DNA from: DATMGU01 sp035555315
Lineage (GTDB): Bacteria; Pseudomonadota; Alphaproteobacteria; ATCC43930; CGMCC-115725
NCBI GenBank assembly: GCA_035555315.1
Contig: DATMGU010000046.1
Location: forward strand, 248,001-312,000
Direction: 5' to 3'
DNA length: 64,000 nt
Under the pieces are notes generated by a model. It made no database searches, was not told the origin of the DNA, and worked only from the letters and a program-made list of their open reading frames with translations. This document shows positions 51,964 to 60,353 of the stretch, piece by piece. Both the position numbers and the translations under genes were made by a program. Each line of letters opens with the position of its first letter. Within the stretch, counting starts at the first letter, position 1.

Positions 51964-54000
51964 CTATTCGGTATCCAGCAGGTCGGCGAGGTATTCCTCG
52001 CCGCCGAACTCGCCGCCACCCGAATCCTCATCATCGACGCTATAGGCGGCGAGAGGGCCCGGGTCGTCGGCCTCCATCGGCGCCTCGTCCAGCGTAGTCG
52101 GTTCGGTGCCGGGGTTGATGGCGGACACGTCTGGCGCGATCCCGGCGATCCCGGGTTCGGCTGCGACCGGCGCACCGCGCTCGCGGATCTCCATGATGGT
52201 AGCGCCGGGGAATGTCGCCAGCGCGGCGCGGACCAGCGGGTGGGTGTTCGCCTCGGCCAGCTGCCGCTGCTTGGCCGCTTCCGCCTGCTGACGTGGTGTC
52301 GGCTCGCCTTCCGCCTGGCTCACGCTGACGACCCAGCGCATGCCGGTCCATTCGCCGAGTTTTTGGCCCAGCCGATTGGCGAGATCGCGCGGCGCACCCT
52401 CGGCCGGCCGGAACTCGATCCGACCGGGCTCGAAGCGCACCAGATGAACGGAGCTGGCCAATTGCGTATAGAGCAGTATTTCCCGCTGTTCGGCGACCAG
52501 CTCCAGAACCGCCCGGAAATCGGCGAGGGGCGCCGGTGCTCTGTCCTCGACCGGTTGAACCACCTCGGCCGGCGCTGCCTCGGCTTGGGCGTCGAGCACC
52601 CGTTCCGCCGTCGCCTGGGCGGCGCCACCACTCATCGCCACCGGCTGCCGTGGGCCGGTTTCAGGGATACGGGCGATCGGCGCCGCCGTGGCGAGCGCCG
52701 GCATGGCGGGGGCCGCTGCCTGTGGCCGAAGTGCCGGAAGAGTAGCAGGAATTGGCCCGGGAACCGTCGGTGCATGCGCCGCGGGGCCCCCGCCGCGCTC
52801 CACCAAGCCGCGCACCACTTCGGCCGGCGAGGGCAGATCGGCCACATAGACCAGGCGGATCAACACCATTTCGGCTGCTTGCAGCGGCTGGGGTGCCGTC
52901 TGCACTTCGCCGAGGCCTTTCAGCAGCATCTGCCAGGTACGGGTCAGCACCGCCATGCCCAGGCGCTCGGCCAGCTGCAGGCTGCGCGCGCGGGTGGCGG
53001 CGTCCCCCGGGAAGCTCGATTCGGGAGCATTTCCCTCCGCCTCGCCGGTGCCGTCCAGCTTCAGGCGGGTCAGCAGGTGGGTGATCTCCAGCAGGTCCTG
53101 CAGTACCAGCGCCGGCTCAGCCCCGGCCCGGTGCAGGCTGGTGAGCGTGGCGAGGGCGGTGGCCGCGTCACCGCGCATCACCGCCTCGAAGATCTCCAGC
53201 GCCAAGCCGCGATCGGCGATCCCCAGCATGTCGCGGACCGAAGCCTCGGTGATCAGCCCGCCCCCCTCTGTGGTGCCACCGCCTAGGCTGAGGGCGATCG
53301 CCTGGTCGAGGATCGACAGCCCGTCACGCGCCGACCCGTCGGCGACGCGGGCGATCAGCGCCACCGCCGCCGGCTCCGCCGCGATGGCCTCCGCCTCCAG
53401 GATTCGCTGGTACAGGCCCGCGAGCTCCGCCGTCGCGATGCGCGGCAAGGTGTAGCGCTGGCAGCGCGATAAAACGGTGACCGGTACCTTGTTGATCTCG
53501 GTGGTGGCGAAGATGAACTTGATGTCGGGTGGCGGCTCCTCCAGCGACTTCAACAGCGCGTTGAAGGCGTTCTTCGAGAGCATGTGCACTTCGTCGATGA
53601 TGTAGATCTTGTAACGCGCCGCGACCGGGCGATAGCGCATGCCGTCGGTCAGCTCGCGGATGTCATCGACGCCGGTGCGCGAGGCGGCGTCCATCTCGAT
53701 GACGTCGACATGTCGGTCCTCGGCGATGGCCCTGCAGGGCTCGCATACGCCGCACGGGGCGATTGTCGGGCCACCCGTGCCGTCCGGCCCGACGCAGTTC
53801 AGCGCGCGGGCGATGATTCGGGCGGTGGTCGTCTTGCCGACGCCGCGTACCCCGGTCAGCATGAAGGCATGGCCGATTCGGCCGCCGGCGATGGCGTTGG
53901 TCAGCGTGCGCACCAGCGCATCATGCCCGATCAGGTCGGCGAAGGTCTTCGGCCGGTATTTGCGCGCCAGCACCCGGTATTCGGCGGCATCGACCGTCAT
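51964..54000 (-). CDS. dnaX: DNA polymerase III subunits gamma and tau
   Basis: Clamp-loader ATPase of 678 residues. Walker A is GVRGVGKTT (50-58). A zinc module has Cys69, Cys83, Cys86 and Cys89. Walker B is IYIIDEVHMLS, and the sensor 1 region reads FATTEINKVPVTVLSRCQRY. Domain III follows (about 240-370), then an Ala/Pro-rich hinge (about 390-480) and the tau-specific tail that binds the polymerase and helicase. I saw no A-AAA-AAG slippery site, so no short gamma form is evident. The SRP RNA gene lies directly upstream on the same strand. Confidence 0.96.
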   Translation of the reverse strand: MTVDAAEYRVLARKYRPKTFADLIGHDALVRTLTNAIAGGRIGHAFMLTGVRGVGKTTTARIIARALNCVGPDGTGGPTIAPCGVCEPCRAIAEDRHVDVIEMDAASRTGVDDIRELTDGMRYRPVAARYKIYIIDEVHMLSKNAFNALLKSLEEPPPDIKFIFATTEINKVPVTVLSRCQRYTLPRIATAELAGLYQRILEAEAIAAEPAAVALIARVADGSARDGLSILDQAIALSLGGGTTEGGGLITEASVRDMLGIADRGLALEIFEAVMRGDAATALATLTSLHRAGAEPALVLQDLLEITHLLTRLKLDGTGEAEGNAPESSFPGDAATRARSLQLAERLGMAVLTRTWQMLLKGLGEVQTAPQPLQAAEMVLIRLVYVADLPSPAEVVRGLVERGGGPAAHAPTVPGPIPATLPALRPQAAAPAMPALATAAPIARIPETGPRQPVAMSGGAAQATAERVLDAQAEAAPAEVVQPVEDRAPAPLADFRAVLELVAEQREILLYTQLASSVHLVRFEPGRIEFRPAEGAPRDLANRLGQKLGEWTGMRWVVSVSQAEGEPTPRQQAEAAKQRQLAEANTHPLVRAALATFPGATIMEIRERGAPVAAEPGIAGIAPDVSAINPGTEPTTLDEAPMEADDPGPLAAYSVDDEDSGGGEFGGEEYLADLLDTE

Positions 54001-54156
54001 GCGAGTCGTATCCGAGAGACGTTTGAGGCGTTCTGCGACGGGGAGGCCGGGAGTCGGGCGTCCGGGGAGGCGTCCGGCATTGCCAACCTTGTCGCGGCAC
54101 TTGTCGCCACTGCGTCTCCCGTGAGGCCCAAGTCGAACAGGCCAAGTTTGAATGAG

Positions 54157-54253
54157 GTGGGAGGCTGGCTACAACCCAAATCGAAACTCGTTACGGCTGC
54201 TTCCTTCCGGACCTGACCGGGTTGGCGAGGGACCTGCCCATAACCAACCTCCC
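54157..54253 (-). ncRNA. ffs: Bacterial signal recognition particle RNA (small form)
   Basis: The minus strand carries the SRP RNA core GGTCAGGTCCGGAAGGAAGC with the GGAA tetraloop. The ends GGGAGGTTGGTTA and TAGCCAGCCTCCC pair, with wobble pairs, to close a rod of about 97 bases. A -10-like TATAGT (54260-54265) sits about 7 bases ahead of the predicted 5' end. The ends are estimated from pairing. The site upstream of dnaX on the same strand is common in alphaproteobacteria. Confidence 0.92.
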
Positions 54254-54594
54254 GACCGTACTATATCAGAACCGGGGTGAGGCGCCGCAAGCCTAAAGCG
54301 CGTGTTGACGCTCAGTTAGGCAGCGGGCGAGCGTGTCGCGGCCGCAACGCGTCGCGCGAAGCCGATGGTTCGGCGTTGGGAACGGATCGCCCATCAAGTC
54401 GCCTACCCGCCCGAGGTGGTGGAAAATGCCCTCGCCCACCGTCAAGCATACTTGTTTGTATACGAACAATAGCATAGCCTGCGCGATAGGCTGGTCGCGA
54501 CGATTTTGGATTGCGAGAATGCCTGTGCACCGGGATGCAGCACCCTTCGGCTAGCGATATCCAGGGCTCATTTGACCTGAGGAGTGGGAACCAC
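54254..54594. other. Intergenic region before the flavin monooxygenase gene
   Basis: This 341-base gap has no recognised gene. It holds the promoter side of the SRP RNA gene at its left end and a near-perfect 18-bp palindrome at 54452-54469. A short open frame of about 50 codons ending at 54471 (RRWERIAHQVAYPPEVVENA within it) has no clear start and may be a chance frame or a remnant. Confidence 0.4.
54452..54469. promoter_or_regulatory. 18-bp palindromic operator-like site
   Basis: TTGTTTGTATACGAACAA has 8 of 9 base pairs symmetrical about GTATAC. A weak promoter reading uses its first six bases as a -35 (TTGTTT) with CATAGC about 15 bases on. It is 125 bases before the monooxygenase ATG. 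The form resembles sites of GntR-type regulators, but no regulator gene is near. Confidence 0.45.
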
Positions 54595-55902
54595 ATGCCG
54601 CAGCGACAAATGCATCTCGTCGCATACCTGAAGACAGGCCCGACCGCCCTGCATATCGGTGGTTGGCGCCATCCCGAAGCGACGCTGGACGACATATTCG
54701 ATCCCAGCCGATACCAGCACATCGCTCGGGTGCTCGAGGCCGCGAAGTTCGACGGCTGCTTCTTCGCCGATCTCTTCGGGCTCTACGACGTGCATCAGGG
54801 CACCGTCGACGCCTATGTGCGGCGCGGCGGCCAGATCAGCTATCTCGACCCGACCGTCGTCCTGCCGATCATGGCGGCCGTCACCAGCAATCTGGGCCTC
54901 GGCGCCACCCTCTCCACCAGTTTCCACACGGCCTACCATCTCGCCCGCTGGCTGGCGTCGCTTGATATCCTGAGCAAGGGCCGGGTCGCCTGGAACGTGG
55001 TGACATCGGCCACCGACCTCGAGGCCAGGAATGCCGGCCTCGACGAGCTGCCGCCGCGCGAGCTGCGATACGACCGCGCCGACGAGGTGATGGAAGCCTG
55101 CTTCGCCCTATGGAACAGCTGGGATGAGGATGCGCTGATCCGCGACAAGGAAGCCGGGATCATGGCGGATCCGGCCAAGGTGCATTACGCCAATTACGAG
55201 GGCCGTTGGATCAAGACGCGCGGTCCGCTGTCGATTCCGCGGAGTCCGCAAGGTCGTCCGGTCATCATGCAGGCCGGCAGTTCGGATCGCGGGCGTGAGT
55301 TCGCCGCACGCTGGGCGGAGGTGATCTTCACCATCCAGCGCGGCCAGGACGAGATGCGTGAATTCTACACGGACATAAAATCGCGGATGCAGCAACGCGG
55401 CCGCGCGCCGAGCGAATGCGCCATTCTGCCCGCTGTGACTGTGGTGCTCGGCGAGACGGAGTCCATCGCCAGGGAACGGGCCGACTATCTCAATAGCCTG
55501 ATCGATCCGGAACTCAGCCTGGCCTCCTCCTCCAGCAATCTGGGGGCGGATCTGACGAAGCTGGGTTCGGGCAAGACACTTGCCGAGCTTCAGGGCAACC
55601 AGGGCATGAAGGGCTCGCAGGACCTCGTGGAGCAGACGATGAAGGCCGAAGGTGTCAGCTTCAAGGAGGCCGTGGTGAAGCGCGGGCTAGGCCGGGAACT
55701 TGTCGGTACGGCGAGCATGGTCGCCGATCACCTGCAGGAAGTATTCGAATCCGGCGTATGCGACGGCTTCGTGCTGTCGCCGACCATGTTCCCTGGAATG
55801 TTCGAGCAATTCTGCCGCAGCGTAGTACCGGAACTGCAGCGCCGCGGCATCTTCCGCACCGAATATACCGGGCGAACCCTCCGAGAAAACATTCGAGGCT
55901 GA
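54595..55902 (+). CDS. NtaA/SnaA/DszA family FMN-dependent monooxygenase
   Basis: Luciferase-like monooxygenase of 435 residues. It should use FMNH2 and oxygen to attack a carbon-sulfur, carbon-nitrogen or related bond. Diagnostic parts are HLVAYLKTGPTALHIGGWRH, FFADLFGLYDV, LGATLSTSFHTAYHLARWLA, GRVAWNVVTSATDLEARNAG and VIMQAGSSDRGREFAARWAE. The ATG at 54595 follows GAGGAGTGGG; open frame to 54511 is not supported. No flavin reductase gene is adjacent, so FMNH2 must come from elsewhere. The substrate could be a sulfonate, sulfone or chelator. Confidence 0.88.
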   Translation: MPQRQMHLVAYLKTGPTALHIGGWRHPEATLDDIFDPSRYQHIARVLEAAKFDGCFFADLFGLYDVHQGTVDAYVRRGGQISYLDPTVVLPIMAAVTSNLGLGATLSTSFHTAYHLARWLASLDILSKGRVAWNVVTSATDLEARNAGLDELPPRELRYDRADEVMEACFALWNSWDEDALIRDKEAGIMADPAKVHYANYEGRWIKTRGPLSIPRSPQGRPVIMQAGSSDRGREFAARWAEVIFTIQRGQDEMREFYTDIKSRMQQRGRAPSECAILPAVTVVLGETESIARERADYLNSLIDPELSLASSSSNLGADLTKLGSGKTLAELQGNQGMKGSQDLVEQTMKAEGVSFKEAVVKRGLGRELVGTASMVADHLQEVFESGVCDGFVLSPTMFPGMFEQFCRSVVPELQRRGIFRTEYTGRTLRENIRG

Positions 55903-56003
55903 CCGCCCACCTACAGGTCGGCACCACGGCTCGCGAGGTCGATGTGATGGGCGTAATGCCGGCCGTCTTGCTCCGCACCCGGGGGCGTGCGAGGTTGGCA
56001 GTC

Positions 56004-56948
56004 ATGAATCGTATTAATTTCTATGCGCCGGGTGACCTGGATCGAGCGAGCCATCTGCGCAAGGACGAGGCTTGGCTGCGTGACCGGCTGACCGACCCCA
56101 CCAGCCGTTTCGCGCCGGTCTGGAAGTCGCAGCATCTGGTGGTGACCAGTCCCGACGGCCCAACCGCCGTGCTGGCGCGTCCCGATCATGTCGCGTCCGT
56201 GCTGCCACAGGCGAATGCGGTGATCTTCCTCGGCATCGAAGATGGTGGCGCGCGCTTCGCGATCGACCTGCCGCCGGAAGAGGCGCCGCCGCTCGACCGC
56301 CTCGCAGGTGCTGTGGATGAGGCGCTGGGGCAAGGCGCCGCCGAGCCGCGCTTTCAGGATCTGCGCGCGGTCGGCCCGTTGCTGCCGCGGGCCGAGGGGG
56401 CGCTGCTGGCCTATGCGCGCGGCGTCATCCATTGGCACGGCCGGCACCGGTTCTGCGGCGTCTGCGGCAGCCCGGCGGAGAGTGCGGAGGGCGGCCATGT
56501 GCGTCGCTGCGCCAACCCCGCCTGCGCCACCACACATTTCCCACGCACCGACCCGGCGGTCATCATGTTGGTGACCGACGGCGACCAGGCGCTGCTGGGC
56601 CGTCAGCCGGTCTGGCCCAAAGGTATGTACTCGACCCTCGCCGGCTTCGTTGAGCCCGGCGAATCGCTCGAAGCGGCGGTCGCGCGCGAGGTGTATGAGG
56701 AAGCGGGCGTCGTCGTCGACGATGTGCGCTATCACTCCTCGCAGCCCTGGCCGTTCCCCGCCTCGATCATGCTGGGCTTCTATGCCACGGCGCGCGGCAC
56801 CGACATCAAGGTCGACCAGACCGAGATCGAGGATGCCCGCTGGTTCGACCGCGACTGGCTGCGCACCCACCATGACGACGAGGCGTTTCGCCTGCCGCGA
56901 GCGGATTCGATCGCGCGACGGCTGATCGAGGATTGGTTGGCGCAATAG
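56004..56948 (+). CDS. nudC: NAD(+) diphosphatase NudC
   Basis: Hydrolyses NAD(H) and can remove NAD caps from RNA. The 314-residue protein has an N-terminal half, a zinc ribbon (FCGVCGSPAE...RRCANPAC) and the Nudix box GFVEPGESLEAAVAREVYEEAG, followed by the family mark SQPWPFPASIMLGF. The ATG at 56004 gives the family N-terminus; open frame upstream is antisense to nothing known and lacks homology. It lies 118 bases before NDH-2, a link through NADH turnover. Confidence 0.94.
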   Translation: MNRINFYAPGDLDRASHLRKDEAWLRDRLTDPTSRFAPVWKSQHLVVTSPDGPTAVLARPDHVASVLPQANAVIFLGIEDGGARFAIDLPPEEAPPLDRLAGAVDEALGQGAAEPRFQDLRAVGPLLPRAEGALLAYARGVIHWHGRHRFCGVCGSPAESAEGGHVRRCANPACATTHFPRTDPAVIMLVTDGDQALLGRQPVWPKGMYSTLAGFVEPGESLEAAVAREVYEEAGVVVDDVRYHSSQPWPFPASIMLGFYATARGTDIKVDQTEIEDARWFDRDWLRTHHDDEAFRLPRADSIARRLIEDWLAQ

Positions 56949-57066
56949 GGGGCTGTGCCCCCGGGCGCCGGGGAGCCGATCTCTTGCACGTTTGTGGACT
57001 AACCGCGAAGCTGACGTAACCGCCCCCGCTGCCTCCCCTGTGGGCGCTTTTGCGCGAGGTACGCCG

Positions 57067-58374
57067 ATGCTATCCGGGATGCCTCCTCGCCTCGTCGTTG
57101 TCGGCGGGGGCTTCGGCGGCCTCAACGTGGTGAAGAGCCTTGCCGGCTTGCCGGTCGATATCACGCTGATCGACCGGACCAATCATCATCTCTTCCAGCC
57201 CTTGCTCTACCAGGTCGCGACGGCGGCGCTGGCGCCCTCCGACATCGCTTATCCGACCCGGTCTCTGTTCGCCGGACAGCGCAACGTCACCGTGCTGATG
57301 GGCGAGGTGACCGGCGTCGATCCCATCCGCCGGGTCGTCTCGGTCAGGGATACGGGGGAGATCGGTTACGACTATCTCGTGCTGGCGATCGGCTCGGTTT
57401 ATAGCTGGTTCGGCCATGACGAATGGGCGACCCACGCGACGGTGCTGAAGACGCTGGATGACGCGATCACGCTGCGCGTCCGGCTGCTCGGCGCCTTCGA
57501 ACGGGCCGAGAGCCGGACCGAGCCGAGGGAGATCGACCGGCTGCTGACCTTCGTGGTGATCGGCGGTGGCCCGACCGGGGTCGAGCTGGTCGGCGCCATC
57601 GCCGAGCTGGCGCGCTCCACCCTCGCGCGGGATTTCCGGCGTATCCATCCGGGTTCCGCCCGTATCTTGTTATGCGAGGCGGGGCCGCGCCTGCTCGGCA
57701 CATTTCCCGAGGCACTGTCGGAATACGCGGCCGATAAGCTGCGACAGCTTGGCGTGGATGTGCGGCTGGGGGCGGCGGTCGAGAAGATCGACGCCGAGGG
57801 GATCGTCGTCGCCGGAAACGCCGGCGCCTGCGAGCGGATCGCCAGTGCCAGCGTCTTCTGGTGTGCCGGCACGGCGGCACGCCCCGTGGCCACTTGGTTG
57901 GGTGCGCCGGCGGCACGGAATGGCGCCGTGCAGGTCGAGCCGGATTGCTCGGTACCGGGTCACCCGGACATCTTCGCCGTCGGCGACGTCACATCGTTCA
58001 CCACCAACGACGGCCGCACCCTGCCGGGTCTGGCGCCGGTGGCGAAGCAGCAGGGCAAATATGTCGGCCAGCTGATCGCCCGCCGGATCGCCGGTCAGCC
58101 GCCACCGGGCCCGTTCGTCTACCACGATGCCGGTGCCCTCGCGATGATCGGCCGATCATCGGCGGTGGCGGATTTCGGCTTCGTCAGATTGCGCGGCGTG
58201 CTCGGCTGGCTGTTGTGGAGTGCCGTGCATCTGCTGCTGTTGGTCGGGTTTCGCAATCGGCTCGCGGTCTATCTCAATTGGAGCTGGGCGTGGCTGACCT
58301 GGGGACGGGGCGCGCGCTTGGTGACACGCCCCGACGATTTGGGCACCTTCCATTTCGATCGGGGGGATGATTGA
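57067..58374 (+). CDS. ndh: Type II NADH:quinone oxidoreductase
   Basis: Single-subunit, non-pumping NADH dehydrogenase of 435 residues. It has the FAD loop VVVGGGFGGLNVVKSL, the quinone-side HHLFQPLLYQVATAALAP, the NADH loop VVIGGGPTGVELVGAIAEL, and FAVGDVTSF with PGLAPVAKQQGKYVG. The C-terminal hydrophobic stretch (GWLLWSAVHLLLLVG) is the membrane anchor. ATG at 57067 or 57079 are both plausible. It shares one base with the next gene (TGATG), so the two are coupled. Confidence 0.93.
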   Translation: MLSGMPPRLVVVGGGFGGLNVVKSLAGLPVDITLIDRTNHHLFQPLLYQVATAALAPSDIAYPTRSLFAGQRNVTVLMGEVTGVDPIRRVVSVRDTGEIGYDYLVLAIGSVYSWFGHDEWATHATVLKTLDDAITLRVRLLGAFERAESRTEPREIDRLLTFVVIGGGPTGVELVGAIAELARSTLARDFRRIHPGSARILLCEAGPRLLGTFPEALSEYAADKLRQLGVDVRLGAAVEKIDAEGIVVAGNAGACERIASASVFWCAGTAARPVATWLGAPAARNGAVQVEPDCSVPGHPDIFAVGDVTSFTTNDGRTLPGLAPVAKQQGKYVGQLIARRIAGQPPPGPFVYHDAGALAMIGRSSAVADFGFVRLRGVLGWLLWSAVHLLLLVGFRNRLAVYLNWSWAWLTWGRGARLVTRPDDLGTFHFDRGDD

Positions 58375-59114
58375 TGACCTCCGCGAGGGCGCAAACCTCC
58401 GCGAGGGCCCTGTGCGAATGGGGTGGCGCGGGGATCGAGGCGCTGCGTGACCGGGTGGCGGTGCTGGTCATCGTCGATGTGCTGTCATTCTCGACCGCCG
58501 TCGATGTCGCGGTGTCGCGGGGGGCGGCCGTCATCCCGTTCCCGCTCGGTGACCCGGACGCGGCGCGCGCGGCGGCCGATCGGGCTGGCGCGGTGCTGGC
58601 GATGCCCCGGCGCGCCGAAGGCGGCCAGTTCAGCCTATCGCCTGCCAGCCTCGCGACGCTTGCCGAGGGCACCAGATTGCTGCTGCCCTCGCCGAACGGC
58701 TCCCGCCTGTCGCTGGGCGGGGATGCCACACCGGTCCTGGCAGGTTGTCTCAGGAATGCGACGGCGGTGGCCGGGGTCGCCCGCCGGATCGCCGGGACTG
58801 GCGCCATCGGCGTGATTCCGGCGGGCGAACGCTGGCCCGATGGTAGCCTGCGCCCGGCGATCGAGGATCTCATCGGGGCGGGCGCCATCCTGCACGCCCT
58901 CGATCTGCCGCTCTCGCCCGAGGCGCTTGTGGCACGGGAGGCGTTCCGCTCGGCCGGTGCCGGCCTCGCCGATCTCCTCCGCGCCTCGATGTCGGGGCAG
59001 GAGCTGATCGGTCGGGATTTCCCCCAGGATGTCGAGTACGCCGTCGCGACGGATGTCAGCCTGACCGTCCCGATGCTGCGCGATGGGGCGTACCGCGCGG
59101 TTGCCCCATCATAA
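58374..59114 (+). CDS. 2-phosphosulfolactate phosphatase family protein (ComB)
   Basis: Magnesium-dependent ComB-fold phosphatase of 246 residues, expected to turn 2-phosphosulfolactate into sulfolactate. Family marks are VIVDVLSFSTAVDVAVSRG, LLLPSPNGSRL, GCLRNATAVA and IPAGERWPDGSLRPAIEDLIGAG, in the usual order. The ATG overlaps the ndh stop. ComA, which makes the substrate, is not in the window. Many bacterial ComB proteins have no tested substrate, so other phosphoester substrates are possible. Confidence 0.82.
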   Translation: MTSARAQTSARALCEWGGAGIEALRDRVAVLVIVDVLSFSTAVDVAVSRGAAVIPFPLGDPDAARAAADRAGAVLAMPRRAEGGQFSLSPASLATLAEGTRLLLPSPNGSRLSLGGDATPVLAGCLRNATAVAGVARRIAGTGAIGVIPAGERWPDGSLRPAIEDLIGAGAILHALDLPLSPEALVAREAFRSAGAGLADLLRASMSGQELIGRDFPQDVEYAVATDVSLTVPMLRDGAYRAVAPS

Positions 59115-59145
59115 GCTTGGCGACCTTTCGGTCACCTGACCTATC

Positions 59146-60129
59146 TCAGCTAACGGCGGCGTTGAACGAACGGTCGAACACGGCGGTGGCATCCAGGCGC
59201 GCGCGGATTAGCCGGGCCGACTGGTACCGGTCGGCGGTGCGCTGCTCGTCGGCGATGACCTGATCGTCGATCGCCACCGCGCGCGGGCTGTCGGTCTCCA
59301 GCCAGCGCTTGGCGACGGCTTCGGACACGCCGATCTCCGCGGCCAGCACCCGCGCATAGGCATCCGTATTCTGGAGGGCCCAGCGCCTGGCCCGGGCGAG
59401 GCGCCCGAGGAAATCCGCCAGTGCCGCGCGTTTTTCCGTGATGGCTGTGGTTGTCGCCGTCACGAAGGACAAGCCGGACAGCAGACCATTGCCGCCATCG
59501 ATGATGACGCGTGCGCCATCCACCAACTGCGCCTGGGCGACATAGACGTTCCAGGTCGACCATGCCTCGACCGAGCCCGCCGCCAGCGCCGCCTTGGCAT
59601 CCGACGGCAACAGATTGGCGAGCCGAATATCGTCGGCGCTCCAGCCCTCCCGTTCGGCGATCGCCAGCAGCAGGGCATGGCCGACCGAGCCCCGGTTGGT
59701 GGCAATCGGATGGCCCTTCAGCTGTCCGATCTCGTGGATCGGCGAGTTGGCCGGCACCACGATCGCGGTGCCGGCACCGCTCCCGCGATAGGCGGCCACG
59801 ATGCGCGCCTCGACGCCACTGGCCAGCGCGAAGGTCGTCGGCGAATCGCTGGCATAGGCGGTGTCGACCGCCCCCGCGTTCAGCGCTTCAAGCAGCGGTG
59901 CGGCCGCCGCGAACTGGTTCCACTGCAGCTTGTACGGCAGGTCATCGAGCACGCCCGCGGCCTTCATCACCGCCTCGTTGCCGCCCTTCTGGTCGCCGGC
60001 GCGCAGGACGGTGCCCGGGGAGATGGGGGTAGCAGCACGGGTCATGCCCGGCAGGGCGCCGATCGCCAGGGTCGCCGCTGACGCCCCTAGAAAAAGGCGG
60101 CGGGTTACGAGGCTGGACACGGTCATCAT
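59146..60129 (-). CDS. ABC transporter substrate-binding protein, SsuA-like
   Basis: Periplasmic binding protein of 327 residues resembling aliphatic-sulfonate/nitrate/taurine receptors (SsuA/TauA group). The signal VTRRLFLGASAATLAIGAL has a twin-arginine-like pattern followed by a hydrophobic core and a likely cut after TRAA. LRAGDQKGGNEAVMKAAGVL, GAVDTAYASDSPTTFALASG, ATNRGSVGHALL and GSVEAWSTWNVYV are typical. No permease or ATPase gene is beside it, so it is an orphan receptor here. It is convergent with the ComB gene. Confidence 0.88.
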   Translation of the reverse strand: MMTVSSLVTRRLFLGASAATLAIGALPGMTRAATPISPGTVLRAGDQKGGNEAVMKAAGVLDDLPYKLQWNQFAAAAPLLEALNAGAVDTAYASDSPTTFALASGVEARIVAAYRGSGAGTAIVVPANSPIHEIGQLKGHPIATNRGSVGHALLLAIAEREGWSADDIRLANLLPSDAKAALAAGSVEAWSTWNVYVAQAQLVDGARVIIDGGNGLLSGLSFVTATTTAITEKRAALADFLGRLARARRWALQNTDAYARVLAAEIGVSEAVAKRWLETDSPRAVAIDDQVIADEQRTADRYQSARLIRARLDATAVFDRSFNAAVS

Positions 60130-60353
60130 TCACCATCGCTCGGAAATAGGTGGGGTCATGAGAAAGACGAGCTTCGCCCTGGAACTCATAACAAATCTCG
60201 CCACTAACCGAGCCCCATTCAACAAGTATTGATCGGCTATCCGTAAAAAAGAATATCGATCTATGGGGCGGCGTGAAAATAGTCATAAATATCGTGGCGA
60301 TGGGACAAAGGAGTAACTCATCCTCATGAAGTTGGTCGGTCGGATGGTGTGTT

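Noticed and set aside
51964..54000. Programmed frameshift producing a short DnaX (gamma)
   Set aside because: No A-AAA-AAG or similar slippery heptamer with a following stem was found in the frame.
59118..59142. Shared terminator between the ComB and receptor genes
   Set aside because: The GGCGACC/GGTCACC hairpin has a mismatch and no T-run on either strand.
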